Made by a program: the position numbers and the translations under genes
The notes under the pieces: model-generated
Database searches by the model: none
Told to the model about the DNA's origin: nothing
Seen by the model: only the letters and a program-made list of their open reading frames with translations
Part shown: piece after piece, positions 8,519-18,800 of the stretch
How the letters are laid out: every line of letters begins with the position of its first letter
Numbering within the stretch: position 1 is the stretch's first letter
NCBI GenBank assembly: GCA_903926565.1
Contig: CAIYJU010000122.1
Location: 1-64,000 of the forward strand
Direction: 5' to 3'
Length of the DNA stretch: 64,000 nt
DNA from: an uncultured Bacteroidales bacterium
Lineage (GTDB): Bacteria; Bacteroidota; Bacteroidia; Bacteroidales; FEN-979

Positions 8519-11284
8519 TCAGTAAAGGATGATTTTGTGGCTGAACAACTCCCGGGTTCCATCTTTAAGTGTCACCAGGCAGGTCCCTTTTGGCTGGCCG
8601 GTGAGATTAACCTGTTTACTGAAATAACCGGAAGATGCGGTGAATGTTTCATGACAGACGATTTTCGCCTGCATGTTTTGAACAGTCAGATCCATCGTGC
8701 CCGATTGTTCCAATACGGTCGAAACCCTGATTTGGCCTGTCGAGGGATTTGGGAATACGGATGACAATGAGGGCTGTATCGCTCCTGTACCCGTAGAAAT
8801 ATCCCAGGTGGTGGTGAACAGGCCACGCCCATGCGTGGCGGCAAGTACCGTGTTGTCTGATTTACGGATCTGAAGCATGTCAACCCGTACATTGGCCATC
8901 CCGGAAACAACAGGGGTCCACACTACCGGTGATTGCGACAGGTTGATGCATTCCCATACACCTGTCTCCGTGGCCAGCATTGCCTGGCGATTGTTTTGCG
9001 GATGATAGATCGCCCAGCGAACCGGCATGTCGGGAAGGTTGCCTTCCATGTTCTGCCATGACTGTCCCCCATTCAGGGTTTGCCAAACCGAGGCCACCCC
9101 GTAGTTGGAGAAGGTAATCATCAGCGTATCTTCCGATTTGCCAATGGCAATGGATGAAATACTGGCGGCGGGGAACGACGGGCTGCCGATCTCTGTCACT
9201 GCCGGGGAGTTGGCCTGGGCTTCCTGAACTTTAAACAGCCTGCCAGATTCAGAACCGACAAACAGGTTGGATTTTCCTGCCGGAGAGTAGGGAGAATATT
9301 TTAATGCACTGAAGAAGACGGTGGAGCCGGTGTTGAGGCTGACAAATGTTCCGGACGGGTTGCCGGTTAAATTATCCAGTCTTAAAATCCTGTCAGCATA
9401 GTTGCCAACATAATCCACTGCATTGCAATACAGGAGCTTAAGCTTATAATCATAGTCGGCAGGGCTCACAAAGGTTCCGCTTGTCCAGTTTCCGGTTGAA
9501 TTCAGATAATTGCCATTCTCAAAAACCGAATAGTTGTTATAGTAATAGGACGTGATCGAAACAGCAGGATTGGTTTCATCGTAAAAACAGTATGCACCAT
9601 CGCCCCCGGTAACCATGTCGTAAATGGTCAAAGGAGTTCCGCTGTACAGGAGGGTGCCGTTGTCCTGCAATCCTCCATAATAATGCGCATTCCCCGCTTC
9701 CGGATGGATCGCGCAGGTATAGAACTGAAGTGTTGAGTAATCCTTGTTGTGTTCTTCAAAGGTTGGATTGATATTCGTGCCATCAGAGGTAAAAAAGACA
9801 CCTCCATCGCTGCCAAACAGCAACTCTGCAGATGAACCGGGTTTATACACAATGGTATGCTGATCTGCATGAATGTATTGGGGGCCGCCGCCGCTGTACA
9901 TCAATGACCAGTCACTCACCCTGTTCCAGCTGGCACCTCCGTTCACCGAGTGGTGAACATCAAGTCCGCCGATATACAAATTATCGGGCTGGTTCGGGTC
10001 AACGGCAATATCGAGGGCATGCCAGGCGATGGTGGCAAAGTTGGTGCCGGAGGTCAGGTCGGATGGCAAAGCTTTTTTAACCCAGGTCACTCCTTTGTCG
10101 GCCGATCTCAGGATATGATCACAATTAAAATAGTTAAACCCATTGGCCGGGTTCACATAACCACTGGCAATCAGGGCATATACAACGTCCGGGTTTGAAG
10201 GCGCCGGGGCCAAAACAACCCTTCCGGGGATGTTGTGATTGCCGTTTCCGGAGATTTCCGTTTGGTAGGTTTTATTTACCGTCCACTGAATCCCGTTATC
10301 CGAGTATAAGATCACGGCAGCCCCTTCTCCATCGAGGTTTGGACGGGTCCCGACATACATCCGGTTGCCGGCGCCGATTGCGATGTCGGAGACACAATAC
10401 GGTACGGTTGAACCGGAGATTACCGGCAACACCTGCTGCCACGTTACACCTCCGTCCCCGGAACGAAAAAGCCCGTCGGACGGCATGCTCTGATGCTGGC
10501 TTCCTTTGTACAATCCTGAAGCAACGCCGGCATATATCACACTTACATTATTTTCAATTCGCACCACGATATCGGTTACATAAGCAAATTGTTCAGTTCC
10601 GGCGATGTGATACCATGTCTGGCCGCCATCATCAGAACGCGCGATGCCAAAGCCGAGCCCGGAGCTCTCACGGTAGGTCTGCATGGCGGTTTCCACCTCC
10701 CCGGTGCCCGCAAAAAAAGTCTGCGGATGGCCCGGATCATATGCCAGGCAACGGATGGAAAGGGAACTCCAGAAATCGCCGGCCGGAATCCACGGACTTG
10801 ACAAACTGGTAATATTGTTGTTGTACCACAATCCGCCGGTTACCCCGCCGGCCCACACTTTCTTTTGGGTCGCATCGTTGGGGTCGTACATGATGGCACG
10901 GGTGCGGCCTCCCATGTCGGATGAATAGCCTTGCCAGGAAACCTGGTTGCTTTGCTTCAGGGAGGAAAGTGCCCGGGAGGTTTCCAACGCTTTCATGAGG
11001 CGTTCACGCGGTACCGTTCCTGTCGAAGGATCAAAAGTCATAAGGAAATCATGAAATGCTGCCATACCGGGTTCATCAACTGCCTGTTCTGCGGTTTCTC
11101 CGGGTTTACTTAACTGGGGTGCCGATTTGTTAATCACATTCAGCATTAATTCGTGTTTCTTTCGCTGATCAGTATCTGTCCTTTTATGTCTGTTCAGGAA
11201 CATAAATCCGGCAATCAGTGCAAACCAGACGATCAGTCCGGGAATAATAATCCGCGTTAAAAAATAGATGATGTTCTTTTTCAT
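8519..11284 (-). CDS. BNR/sortilin-like repeat T9SS protein with N-terminal membrane anchor
   Basis: The 921 residues begin with a long hydrophobic segment (about 7-30) flanked by Lys/Arg, with no obvious cleavage site; it looks more like an anchor than a signal peptide. From about 115 to 830 there are repeated BNR-type Asp-box motifs ('SDDGGQTWYH', 'SGDGGVTWQQ', 'SADKGVTWVK', 'SVNGGASWNR', 'TLNGGQSWQN'), the pattern of VPS10/exo-sialidase-like beta-propellers. The last 75 residues ('VFPNPSTGQIRVS'...'ELFSHKIILY') are a type A T9SS sorting domain. It is a clear paralogue of the protein at 39183-42017. No catalytic residues are evident, so substrate and function are unknown. Confidence 0.8.
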   Translation of the reverse strand: MKKNIIYFLTRIIIPGLIVWFALIAGFMFLNRHKRTDTDQRKKHELMLNVINKSAPQLSKPGETAEQAVDEPGMAAFHDFLMTFDPSTGTVPRERLMKALETSRALSSLKQSNQVSWQGYSSDMGGRTRAIMYDPNDATQKKVWAGGVTGGLWYNNNITSLSSPWIPAGDFWSSLSIRCLAYDPGHPQTFFAGTGEVETAMQTYRESSGLGFGIARSDDGGQTWYHIAGTEQFAYVTDIVVRIENNVSVIYAGVASGLYKGSQHQSMPSDGLFRSGDGGVTWQQVLPVISGSTVPYCVSDIAIGAGNRMYVGTRPNLDGEGAAVILYSDNGIQWTVNKTYQTEISGNGNHNIPGRVVLAPAPSNPDVVYALIASGYVNPANGFNYFNCDHILRSADKGVTWVKKALPSDLTSGTNFATIAWHALDIAVDPNQPDNLYIGGLDVHHSVNGGASWNRVSDWSLMYSGGGPQYIHADQHTIVYKPGSSAELLFGSDGGVFFTSDGTNINPTFEEHNKDYSTLQFYTCAIHPEAGNAHYYGGLQDNGTLLYSGTPLTIYDMVTGGDGAYCFYDETNPAVSITSYYYNNYSVFENGNYLNSTGNWTSGTFVSPADYDYKLKLLYCNAVDYVGNYADRILRLDNLTGNPSGTFVSLNTGSTVFFSALKYSPYSPAGKSNLFVGSESGRLFKVQEAQANSPAVTEIGSPSFPAASISSIAIGKSEDTLMITFSNYGVASVWQTLNGGQSWQNMEGNLPDMPVRWAIYHPQNNRQAMLATETGVWECINLSQSPVVWTPVVSGMANVRVDMLQIRKSDNTVLAATHGRGLFTTTWDISTGTGAIQPSLSSVFPNPSTGQIRVSTVLEQSGTMDLTVQNMQAKIVCHETFTASSGYFSKQVNLTGQPKGTCLVTLKDGTRELFSHKIILY

Positions 11285-11327
11285 GGAGCGCCGGGGGTTT
11301 TTATCGGATCATATTCAATCCGATGTA

Positions 11328-11335
11328 CAAAGTTA
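11328..11335 (-). promoter_or_regulatory. Candidate promoter of the BNR-tadA-rhaD group
   Basis: The minus strand has TAACTTTG 43 bp before the ATG at 11284, with TTTG 16 bp upstream of it. The leader carries a short inverted repeat (ATCGGAT / ATCCGAT) at 11302-11323. Confidence 0.45.
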
Positions 11336-11388
11336 GCACTTTTTCAGGGGACAAATACTCCCTGCATTTATCCTGATTGTTGCTGAAT

Positions 11389-12114
11389 CTAACCTGATAT
11401 TTCAGGCAGAAGATCCTGGAATTTGCTTATTTCATAAGCATCCTTCAGGTAAAAGGAACCGATCCGGGTACGGCACAAGGCGGTGAGATGTGCTCCGCAG
11501 CCGAGCAGTTCACCGAAATCGCGGGCCAGTGACCGGATGTAGGTTCCCTTGCTGCAAACCACCCGGAAATCGACCTCCGGAAGTTCAATCCTGGTAATTT
11601 CAAACGCAGAAATGGTGACCTGCCTGGCTTTGATCTCCACATTAATATCCTTCCTGGCTGATTCATACGCACGTTTACCATCAACTTTTATTGCAGAAAA
11701 CTGGGGAGGAACCTGGTCAAAGGTGGTGACAAAGTGGCTGGCGGCGCTATTAATTTTTTCCCACCCTGACGGGGTCTCACACCCTGACGGGGTGGAAAAC
11801 ATGTCGAGCGGATAGGTTTTATCGACTTCTGTCTCAAGGTCAAAGGATGGTGTTGTCGCACCGAGCCTGAAGGTTCCGGTGTACTCCTTTTCCAGTCCCT
11901 GGAATTCATCGATACGCCGTGTAAATTTCCCGGTACATAAAATAAGCAGTCCGGTCGCCAACGGGTCCAGGGTGCCGGCATGGCCGATTTTGATTTTCCT
12001 TATTCCCATGCGGTGCCGGATTACCGTGCGCATCTTCCCGACAACATCAAATGAGGTCCATGTGTAGGGCTTGTTGACCAGGAGTACCTCTCCTGTCTCA
12101 AAATTGAATTCCAT
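11389..12114 (-). CDS. truB: tRNA pseudouridine(55) synthase
   Basis: This 241-residue enzyme makes pseudouridine 55 in the T-loop of tRNAs. The catalytic motif is 'GHAGTLDPLATG' with nucleophile D50; 'KEYTG', 'PPQFSAIKVDGKRAYE' and 'RVVCSKGTYIRSLARDFG' are also present. I chose the ATG at 12114, which forms TAATG with the uppP stop (one shared base); a longer frame from 12195 would only add sequence lying inside uppP. Oddly, residues around 108-120 ('STPSGCETPSGW') come from two copies of an 18-bp-period repeat and sit in a variable loop. The gene should still be functional because all core motifs are intact. Confidence 0.93.
   Translation of the reverse strand: MEFNFETGEVLLVNKPYTWTSFDVVGKMRTVIRHRMGIRKIKIGHAGTLDPLATGLLILCTGKFTRRIDEFQGLEKEYTGTFRLGATTPSFDLETEVDKTYPLDMFSTPSGCETPSGWEKINSAASHFVTTFDQVPPQFSAIKVDGKRAYESARKDINVEIKARQVTISAFEITRIELPEVDFRVVCSKGTYIRSLARDFGELLGCGAHLTALCRTRIGSFYLKDAYEISKFQDLLPEISG
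11763..11793. repeat. Two copies of the 13-bp 'accctgacggggt' mini-repeat inside truB
   Basis: Identical 13-mers begin at 11763 and 11781, exactly 18 bp apart, so they keep frame and are read as T-P-S-G twice. The same 13-mer in the opposite orientation occurs three times at 16431-16479. Confidence 0.9.
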
Positions 12115-12893
12115 TAAAGAATTGTTAAACTTTTTCCGGCAAGCAGGAGAATGATGATGGCAAGACCTACGGCAATGCGGTAATAGCCGAACCACCTGAA
12201 CCCGTATTTTGTCAGGAATGCGATAAAGGATTTGATGGCAACCATGGCCACTATGAATGAAACGACATTGCCGATCAGCAGCAGATTAATATTTTCGGTG
12301 GTGATCAACTTGTAATTTTCAATAAGTTTCAGTGATGAGGCAGCGAACATGGTAGGTACGGCCAGAAAAAACGAGAATTCTGCGGCAGCTTTCCTGCTGA
12401 GTTTCTGGCTCATCCCCCCGACAATGGTGGCTGCAGAGCGGCTGACACCCGGAATCACGGAGATAATCTGAAAAAAACCGATGATGAGCGCCTTTTTGTA
12501 TGTCAGTTGTGTGTTTTCATTCTCCGGCCTGTCAAACCAGCTGTCGACAAAAATCAGCAGGATCCCGCCCAACAGCAAGGCAACAGCCACAACCATCACA
12601 CTTTCGAGCATGTTGTCGATCTGTTTTTCAAGCAGGAATGCAATGATGAGGGGCAGACAGGCTACAAACAGCCGGAAATAAAAATCCCAGGTCTGGAAAA
12701 AACGTTTCCAGTACAGTACGATTACCGACAGTATCGCACCGAATTGAATGTTAACGGTAAAAGCCTTCACGAAATCGGTGCTCTGCACACCGAGTATGCT
12801 CTGGGCAATGATCATGTGACCCGTAGAGGAAACCGGTAAAAACTCGGTGATCCCCTCAACGATGGCGATGAGAATTGCCTGAATGACAGTCAT
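12114..12893 (-). CDS. uppP: Undecaprenyl-diphosphate phosphatase
   Basis: This 259-residue integral membrane enzyme dephosphorylates undecaprenyl pyrophosphate to recycle the carrier lipid of cell-wall and O-antigen synthesis. Signature motifs are '[15 protein letters not shown]' (13-27) and '[14 protein letters not shown]', together with several hydrophobic helices. Its start shares one base with the stop of the DUF3098 gene, and its stop shares one base with truB, so translation is coupled on both sides. Resistance to bacitracin through extra copies is a known property of the family. Confidence 0.95.
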   Translation of the reverse strand: MTVIQAILIAIVEGITEFLPVSSTGHMIIAQSILGVQSTDFVKAFTVNIQFGAILSVIVLYWKRFFQTWDFYFRLFVACLPLIIAFLLEKQIDNMLESVMVVAVALLLGGILLIFVDSWFDRPENENTQLTYKKALIIGFFQIISVIPGVSRSAATIVGGMSQKLSRKAAAEFSFFLAVPTMFAASSLKLIENYKLITTENINLLLIGNVVSFIVAMVAIKSFIAFLTKYGFRWFGYYRIAVGLAIIILLLAGKSLTIL

Positions 12894-13198
12894 TAATCTT
12901 TCGGTTTTTTCATAATGGCGAAGATCTCAACCACATAACCGGTAAGGATAAGAATAGGGGCAAGCGTTATCCGCCTGAAACTGAAGATCTCAGGGTTGAA
13001 TGTGTTCGGATCGGTTGAACCTCCGCCCACCATCAGTAAAAAACCGGCAACAATGATTGCAAGTCCGATCAGCATAAGCCGGTAATTTTCTTTGCCGAAA
13101 GCAAATTCACCCACATTGGGTGTTTTCACCGATAGTTCTTCACTCCTGGTTCCTTTAGCTGAAGCCGGAGATTTTGTTTGTGTCGGTTTCTTATCCAT
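12893..13198 (-). CDS. DUF3098 small membrane protein
   Basis: The 101 residues have a polar Lys/Ser/Thr-rich N-terminus (1-30), the conserved '[15 protein letters not shown]' entry into a first helix (about 38-60), a loop '[19 protein letters not shown]' and a second helix (about 78-93) with a basic tail. This is the DUF3098 layout, a Bacteroidota family usually found between ftsX and uppP, as here. Its function is not known; conserved linkage to ftsX and uppP points to the cell envelope or division. Confidence 0.85.
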   Translation of the reverse strand: MDKKPTQTKSPASAKGTRSEELSVKTPNVGEFAFGKENYRLMLIGLAIIVAGFLLMVGGGSTDPNTFNPEIFSFRRITLAPILILTGYVVEIFAIMKKPKD

Positions 13199-13244
13199 GG
13201 TTCAAATGAAATTGGGAGGCAAAATTACAGAAAATTTAAGAATA

Positions 13245-14123
13245 TCAGGAATATAATAAATCGGTATGGATCCGCAGATATTTGCGCACAGCCAGCATGG
13301 TAGAGAGCCATGACATCATGACTCCGAGCACCGCGATAAAGACGACAAGTATCAAAAGCATGAAAGGGTCCTGAAGGCTGGCCAGCTCCGGAATCTCTTC
13401 CAGGGCGAAGTAGGTTAGCAACATCAGCATCAGGAGGGCGAAAAAAGCACTTATAAGCCCATGGAGGATGCTGCGAAGGAGCATCGGCCGGCGGATGAAC
13501 CCTTCGGTCGCTCCTACCAGTTGCATGCTTCGGATGATAAACCTCCTGGAATAAACCGCCAGCCGGATGGTGTTATTGATCAGAACGATCGAAATAAACA
13601 GAAGGATTCCGCTGAAGCCCAACAGGATAAAACTGATCTTCTCAATGTTGCTGTTGATCGCATCCACAAGCGATTTCTGGTAATAAACTTCCTTTATCTC
13701 AGGAAAGGCAAGCAGTCGTTTTTCAATGACACGAAGTGTGTCGGCATTGGCATAAGGTGCCTTTATCCTGACGTCGATGCTGGCAAGCAATGGATTGTAG
13801 CCAAGGAAACCGACAAAATCTTCCCCAAGCTCTGATTTGAGCCTGGCGGCAGCCCGTTCACTCGGAATGTATTCACTCGACTTCACATAGTATTTTCCAT
13901 CGAGCGATTTCTTCAGCTGCAATATTCCTGCTTCCTGCACCCCTTCGCGGATCATGATTGAAAAGCCGATGTTCTCCTTCACGTAGTCTGACAGCATCCG
14001 GGCATGCAGGACGATCAGCCCCAGAAGCCCCATCAGGAAAAGGACCAGGGTAATACTGATGATCGTTGTAAACTGCGAGGTGGCAATCCGCCTCCGGTAA
14101 TGCTTTTCTTCAAATTGACTCAT
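13245..14123 (-). CDS. ftsX: Cell-division permease FtsX
   Basis: The 292 residues fit FtsX: a short cytoplasmic N-terminus, a first helix (about 20-42), a periplasmic domain (about 45-165) and three further helices (about 170-192, 220-245 and 255-280). The sequence 'RLAVYSRRFIIRSMQLVGAT' is the conserved cytoplasmic loop that contacts FtsE. With FtsE it forms an ABC-like complex that regulates septal peptidoglycan hydrolases. ftsE is not in the window, which is common in this phylum. It starts 2 bp after the asmA-like gene and lies 46 bp before DUF3098. Confidence 0.93.
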   Translation of the reverse strand: MSQFEEKHYRRRIATSQFTTIISITLVLFLMGLLGLIVLHARMLSDYVKENIGFSIMIREGVQEAGILQLKKSLDGKYYVKSSEYIPSERAAARLKSELGEDFVGFLGYNPLLASIDVRIKAPYANADTLRVIEKRLLAFPEIKEVYYQKSLVDAINSNIEKISFILLGFSGILLFISIVLINNTIRLAVYSRRFIIRSMQLVGATEGFIRRPMLLRSILHGLISAFFALLMLMLLTYFALEEIPELASLQDPFMLLILVVFIAVLGVMMSWLSTMLAVRKYLRIHTDLLYS

Positions 14124-14125
14124 TC

Positions 14126-15892
14126 TTACTTCTTTTTTTTCTTTGAGGTCTCCTTCTCTTTCACTTCACTCTTCTTTGCTTTTTCGGCCTTTGCCTCCTG
14201 TTTTTCCTCTTTAAGCATCTCTTTTTGCGCCTTGGAGTTAAACCCCATGGTCGATTTTAATCCGCTTAACGTGCTTTTCCAGAAGAAGTTGATAATTCCC
14301 TTTTCCTTGTCCCGCTTGAAAAAGATCACACCGGTTTTCATCTTTCCCGATTTGGTTGGGTTATCGTTATTTACAACCAGGTCGTTTGCAGCAAAATTTA
14401 TGACACCTGTTTTGATTTTGGTCCAGGTTGTTTGTTTTTTATCAAGAACCTCGACCGACAGATCGTTGTAATAGAACAGAAGGTGTCCTTTGGCCTCTTC
14501 GTCATTGGCATACACCATCGGAACGACGAGTTTGTTGATTTTCCCGCTTACCACCCTCGCCGGCAACAGATTCGAGAGCATGGGGTTGATCTCAACCATG
14601 TCAACAGTTCCCATCAACGCGGAAAAATTGAACGAATTTTTTTTATCGCCGAAGTCGAAATTAACAGTAACATCAAGTTTCCCTTTGCCCATCATATAAG
14701 CCGTACCCTTTAATTCAGATACAAGTCCTGCATTCAAAAGCACCGAATCATTGGTAAGACCGGTAAATGTGGCGCTCATTTTATCGAAGAAAATTGTGCC
14801 GGGGACAGCACCGGTTTGCTCTGCGTAAAACGCTTTCCCGTTTTTCAAAATTACAGTATCAACACGAAGGTAGGTTTTCAGTTTGCGGATACCATCCTGG
14901 GGCATGGGTGGCTTAAATCCAGGTCGCGGGGCAATGCGTTTATCGCGGTAATCATCGAGTACCAGGGAGTCAATCTCCAGCAATCCGGCCTGCATCTTCC
15001 CTTCAAATATCAGTGATCTGAGGTTCATGCGCTGAAAACGCAGCTCTTTGATGCTGATATCCATCCAATCCGTCTGATATCCCAGTTTCCGGGTATAATC
15101 ATGTTTGTTGAAAAGAGGTTCCAGGTGGAAATTCTTAACATATACCTCCCCGGTTCCCGTGGAAAGCCCGATCTCGCCAAAGGAGAGTTTATTCATGCCA
15201 TTCTTCATCGGCAGGCTATAGGCACCAAGGGTAATGCTGATATCATCGGCATTGAACAAACGGCGCTGGCCATGGTGGGCAGAATCAACAAGAATATGCT
15301 TGACAAGTATGTTACAGGTGGGAAATGAATTACGGGTAATGGAATCCCTGCTGCAATCAACAAATTCGAGTTTTGCATTTTCAATTGAAAACTCTTTTAA
15401 CTCAATGGATGTCAACCCTTTTGGCAAAGGGATTGAGGTCATCTTTCCCTTTTTGGTATCTTCTGTTGTCTTTTCCGGCATCCTCATGCGGAAAATTGTG
15501 ATTTCAGGATTAATAAACCGGATGTCTTTTACATCTATTTTCCGGTATCTGACTGCATCCATAACATGAAAACCCCTTATCCGAAACTTGTTGATTGATA
15601 TGCGCACCAGCAAGGGGGACAAGGAATCGGTAGCGGAATGTGCCCGGTAGAATGCAGTGTCGGGGATCAGTGAAAACTGATCAATGGTAAGGTTTCCGGC
15701 AATTAAGTTCAGCGACAGGCTTCCTATTTCAGCCTTGTAAAGCCCTTTACTTTCGCGGCTGACAGTCTCGGTAAGATAGGTCCGGAGGATCCTGCCATAG
15801 TAGAAATAACCTGCTGCTGAAGTGATAACTGCAGCCAGAAGCAATACTGCCAGAGACCAAAGGAGAATTTTGAGAAACGTTTTTCCTTTCAT
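14126..15892 (-). CDS. AsmA-like envelope protein (short paralogue)
   Basis: The 588 residues have one N-terminal transmembrane helix (about 9-31) and a long beta-rich periplasmic region with 'KAEIGSLSLNLIAGNLTIDQFSLIPD', as in AsmA/DUF748 proteins. The region after about 500 ('GKMKTGVIFFKRDKEKGIINFFWKSTLSGLKSTMG') matches the C-terminus of the next gene, after which the chain ends in a Lys/Glu-rich tail. AsmA-like proteins are thought to bridge inner and outer membranes and carry phospholipid. The start overlaps the stop of the larger paralogue by four bases (ATGA). Substrate specificity cannot be read from sequence. Confidence 0.7.
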   Translation of the reverse strand: MKGKTFLKILLWSLAVLLLAAVITSAAGYFYYGRILRTYLTETVSRESKGLYKAEIGSLSLNLIAGNLTIDQFSLIPDTAFYRAHSATDSLSPLLVRISINKFRIRGFHVMDAVRYRKIDVKDIRFINPEITIFRMRMPEKTTEDTKKGKMTSIPLPKGLTSIELKEFSIENAKLEFVDCSRDSITRNSFPTCNILVKHILVDSAHHGQRRLFNADDISITLGAYSLPMKNGMNKLSFGEIGLSTGTGEVYVKNFHLEPLFNKHDYTRKLGYQTDWMDISIKELRFQRMNLRSLIFEGKMQAGLLEIDSLVLDDYRDKRIAPRPGFKPPMPQDGIRKLKTYLRVDTVILKNGKAFYAEQTGAVPGTIFFDKMSATFTGLTNDSVLLNAGLVSELKGTAYMMGKGKLDVTVNFDFGDKKNSFNFSALMGTVDMVEINPMLSNLLPARVVSGKINKLVVPMVYANDEEAKGHLLFYYNDLSVEVLDKKQTTWTKIKTGVINFAANDLVVNNDNPTKSGKMKTGVIFFKRDKEKGIINFFWKSTLSGLKSTMGFNSKAQKEMLKEEKQEAKAEKAKKSEVKEKETSKKKKK

Positions 15893-18800
15893 TTTCTTTG
15901 CGAATTTACCTGTTTGTTAATCTTTTTCTGGGTTTTCGAGTTAACACCAACACTTGACTTAAGTCCGCTCAGGATGCTTTTCCATACAAAGTTAAAAAAA
16001 CCTTTGGACGGATCACGTTCAAAATAAATTATGCCCTGTTTCATTTTCCCATCATCATTTGGGTTGTTGTCGGCCAGGAACAGGTTGGCCAGGCCGGTCA
16101 TAACCGATTGTTCCAGGCTCTTCCATGTTCCCGGCTGTTTGGGGTGAATTTTTACGTCAAGATTTTCATACCTGAAGTTCATCCTGCCGATGGCTTGTAT
16201 ATTGTTGCCATTTACCTGACCTATCTCGGTGGAAGTAGCGGTTCCGTGTTTGATGGAAGCCGGGACAAGTTTTGATAGCATTGGGTTGATGGCTGTAAGA
16301 TCAAGTTCGCCTATCCTGGCATGAAAGGTAAATGAATCCCTTGGATGGGTGGTTAGAAAATGGAACCATGCTTCGGCAGGGGCTTTCCCCATGAGACTCA
16401 TCGTTCCATGAAGTTCAACTTCGCCTGGATACCCCGTCAGGGTGGTTGACCCCGTCAGGGTGCTGAACCCCGTCAGGGTCGCATTCACCTTGTCAAAAAA
16501 GACCCTCCCGGGTTCATCCGCTGTTTGCTCCTCATACGACACAAAACCATTGGAAACGGCAATGGTGTCGATGTTTATCGGGTATTTAACCTGCATGATC
16601 ATTTGCCCGGGCATAAGTGGACGCCTTGTTGAGTCGAACGGCACACGTTTGTCAAGGTAATCATGCATGATCAGCCCGTCAGCTCTGAGACTGGCTGCCA
16701 CCAGTTGCCTTTGAAATATGAGTTTCCGGAGATCAACTTTAGAAATTGTGATCCCCGGAACCTGCATGTCGATCCGGTCGGCCTGACAGACCGATATGCG
16801 GGAAAAGTCTGTCCTGCTGAAATTCGGTGTCACGACAACCGAATCCAGAAAACCGCCTGCCGATGCCGTTGAGAAACCAAACCTGCCGATGGAATACCGG
16901 TACATGCTGTCGGGAGAAGACCATGAGAAGCCTGGTGATGAAAAAGTGATGTTATCCGAATTAAACAGCGGGGCGGCTAGCGGATTTGCCCGCGTGGCAG
17001 AATCAACCCTGAAATGGTCAATCTCAAGTATAAAATCTTTCAGGGAATAGGACTGGCTTTTACCTGGTTTGTGAACAATCAACCCGGCTGTGGCATCTGA
17101 AATGGAAACTTTTTTCACATCCGCTGTTTTCATGAACGGCGGCATCCTGATATAACCCGAAGGAACCGGAACTCCTGATTTATTCAATTTTGCCGTATCC
17201 TGACCGATTTCAACAACTACCTGAGGATGATCAACCGCCATCGAATCGAGCATCCACACATTGTCAAAAATTGCCCGGTCAAAGAAAAATCCATGCAACC
17301 TGATTTCAGGGATGGTGACAGACACCATGCTTTTCCTTCCTGGTGCTTCGTCCCATGATTTCAACGGCGTAACCTTAATGCCCTGAACCAGAATGTCGGC
17401 CGGATAGGAATGAACCTGCAAACTACGTGCCTCAAGGGCATAAGCGCTGTCGGCGATCACCCCACGAAGAGGAAACACCTTCAGTTGAAGTGAATCGAAT
17501 TTGATCAAACCATCATGATTTCCCTTATCCGGAAGGTGGACGATGGCATCTGTTACTTCAAAATCAATGTCTTTCAATGAAAAGAAGGAGGATTTCCGAT
17601 CCTCTTCGCCATCATACGACAAAGTCCCCTTCCGAACCTGGAAACGGCCAATTTCAAACGTGTGTGCAAATTTGCTCGTCCTGATTAGCTGAGCCTCTTC
17701 CGGAGGCCCGGCAGGCCGAAGGCTGTTGTTGGTTTTAAGAAACAAGGTGGGGTTTTCAAGCACTATTTCATTGGCCCTGAGAATTTTTTCGAGAAAAAGC
17801 TTCTTGTGGTTCAACCCGGTGAGCCGAAGTTTTTGCAGCGAAAATTCGAAGGCCATCGATTGTTTCCTTTTTATCCGTGAATTAAATACAAAGGGGCCTG
17901 ATGATTTATAAATCTCAATATTGTCGGCTTCAATCAGCGAGTCGGGGGTGGCAATATGGATCCTGTCAGCACGAAGATTCTTCAGACTGTCCGGTGAAAC
18001 AATAGAAACAGACTGAAGATTGAGGGTGAATTCCCGGCTGTAAAAATAACCCTGCTCGTTCATGCCGTGAACAGAATCGATGAGGAACTGCTCCATCGAC
18101 AAGTCAAAGCTGGTTGTTGCAATGGGTATCTCCGTGTCGTTTTGCCCGACTGAAATTTTCAGTTGTCCCTGTAAAACATCGATCGCCTTCCCTTTAACAA
18201 CCCATAAGTATTTCTTTAAGAGATCATAAACCACATCTTCATTCTCTGTTTCAAAAAAATCTTCCGCTGTTTTAAACCTGGGATCGGGGTTTTTTGATTG
18301 CCGCAAACGGGTATAAAACACCTCCGGCTCCTGTATGATCAGCCGTTCAAAATCAAGAATGCGCCTGTTAAAGACCTTTTTCAGGTCAATACCGGAAAAG
18401 GTGAGCCGGGGGACACTGACAAGCATGGTGTTTTTTCTGTTTCCGGCCTGAAGCAAATTCTTCCTGCGGTCGGGGAAAATTCTGGCATCACGAACATCAA
18501 TCAGCGATTCCTGTGTGGAGACTCTTACTGCTGACGCGTCGATATAATGAATGCCATCGCGCAAAACCAGCGAAAATTGTTCCAGGTCAAGTTCGATTGC
18601 ACGCGAGTAGAAAATCCTCGACTGATCCAGGTGTGAAACAGAATCAAGCCTGAATTGATTGAGTTCAAGGTTGACCTTTCCGATGCGCATTTCCGGTGTT
18701 CGGTCACTGATGTTGCCGTAAAACTCCAGGGCGCCGTTTTTCAGATTGAGTGAATCTATGGCGAGAAAACGGAGTTCCTTTGCAACAACGCTGTATAACC

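Noticed and set aside
8491-8562. Longer N-terminus for tadA
   Set aside because: Overlaps the BNR gene's end and adds residues not expected in the family; the ATG at 8490 fits better.
10195-10812. 205-codon plus-strand frame
   Set aside because: Arg-rich shadow of the BNR gene on the other strand.
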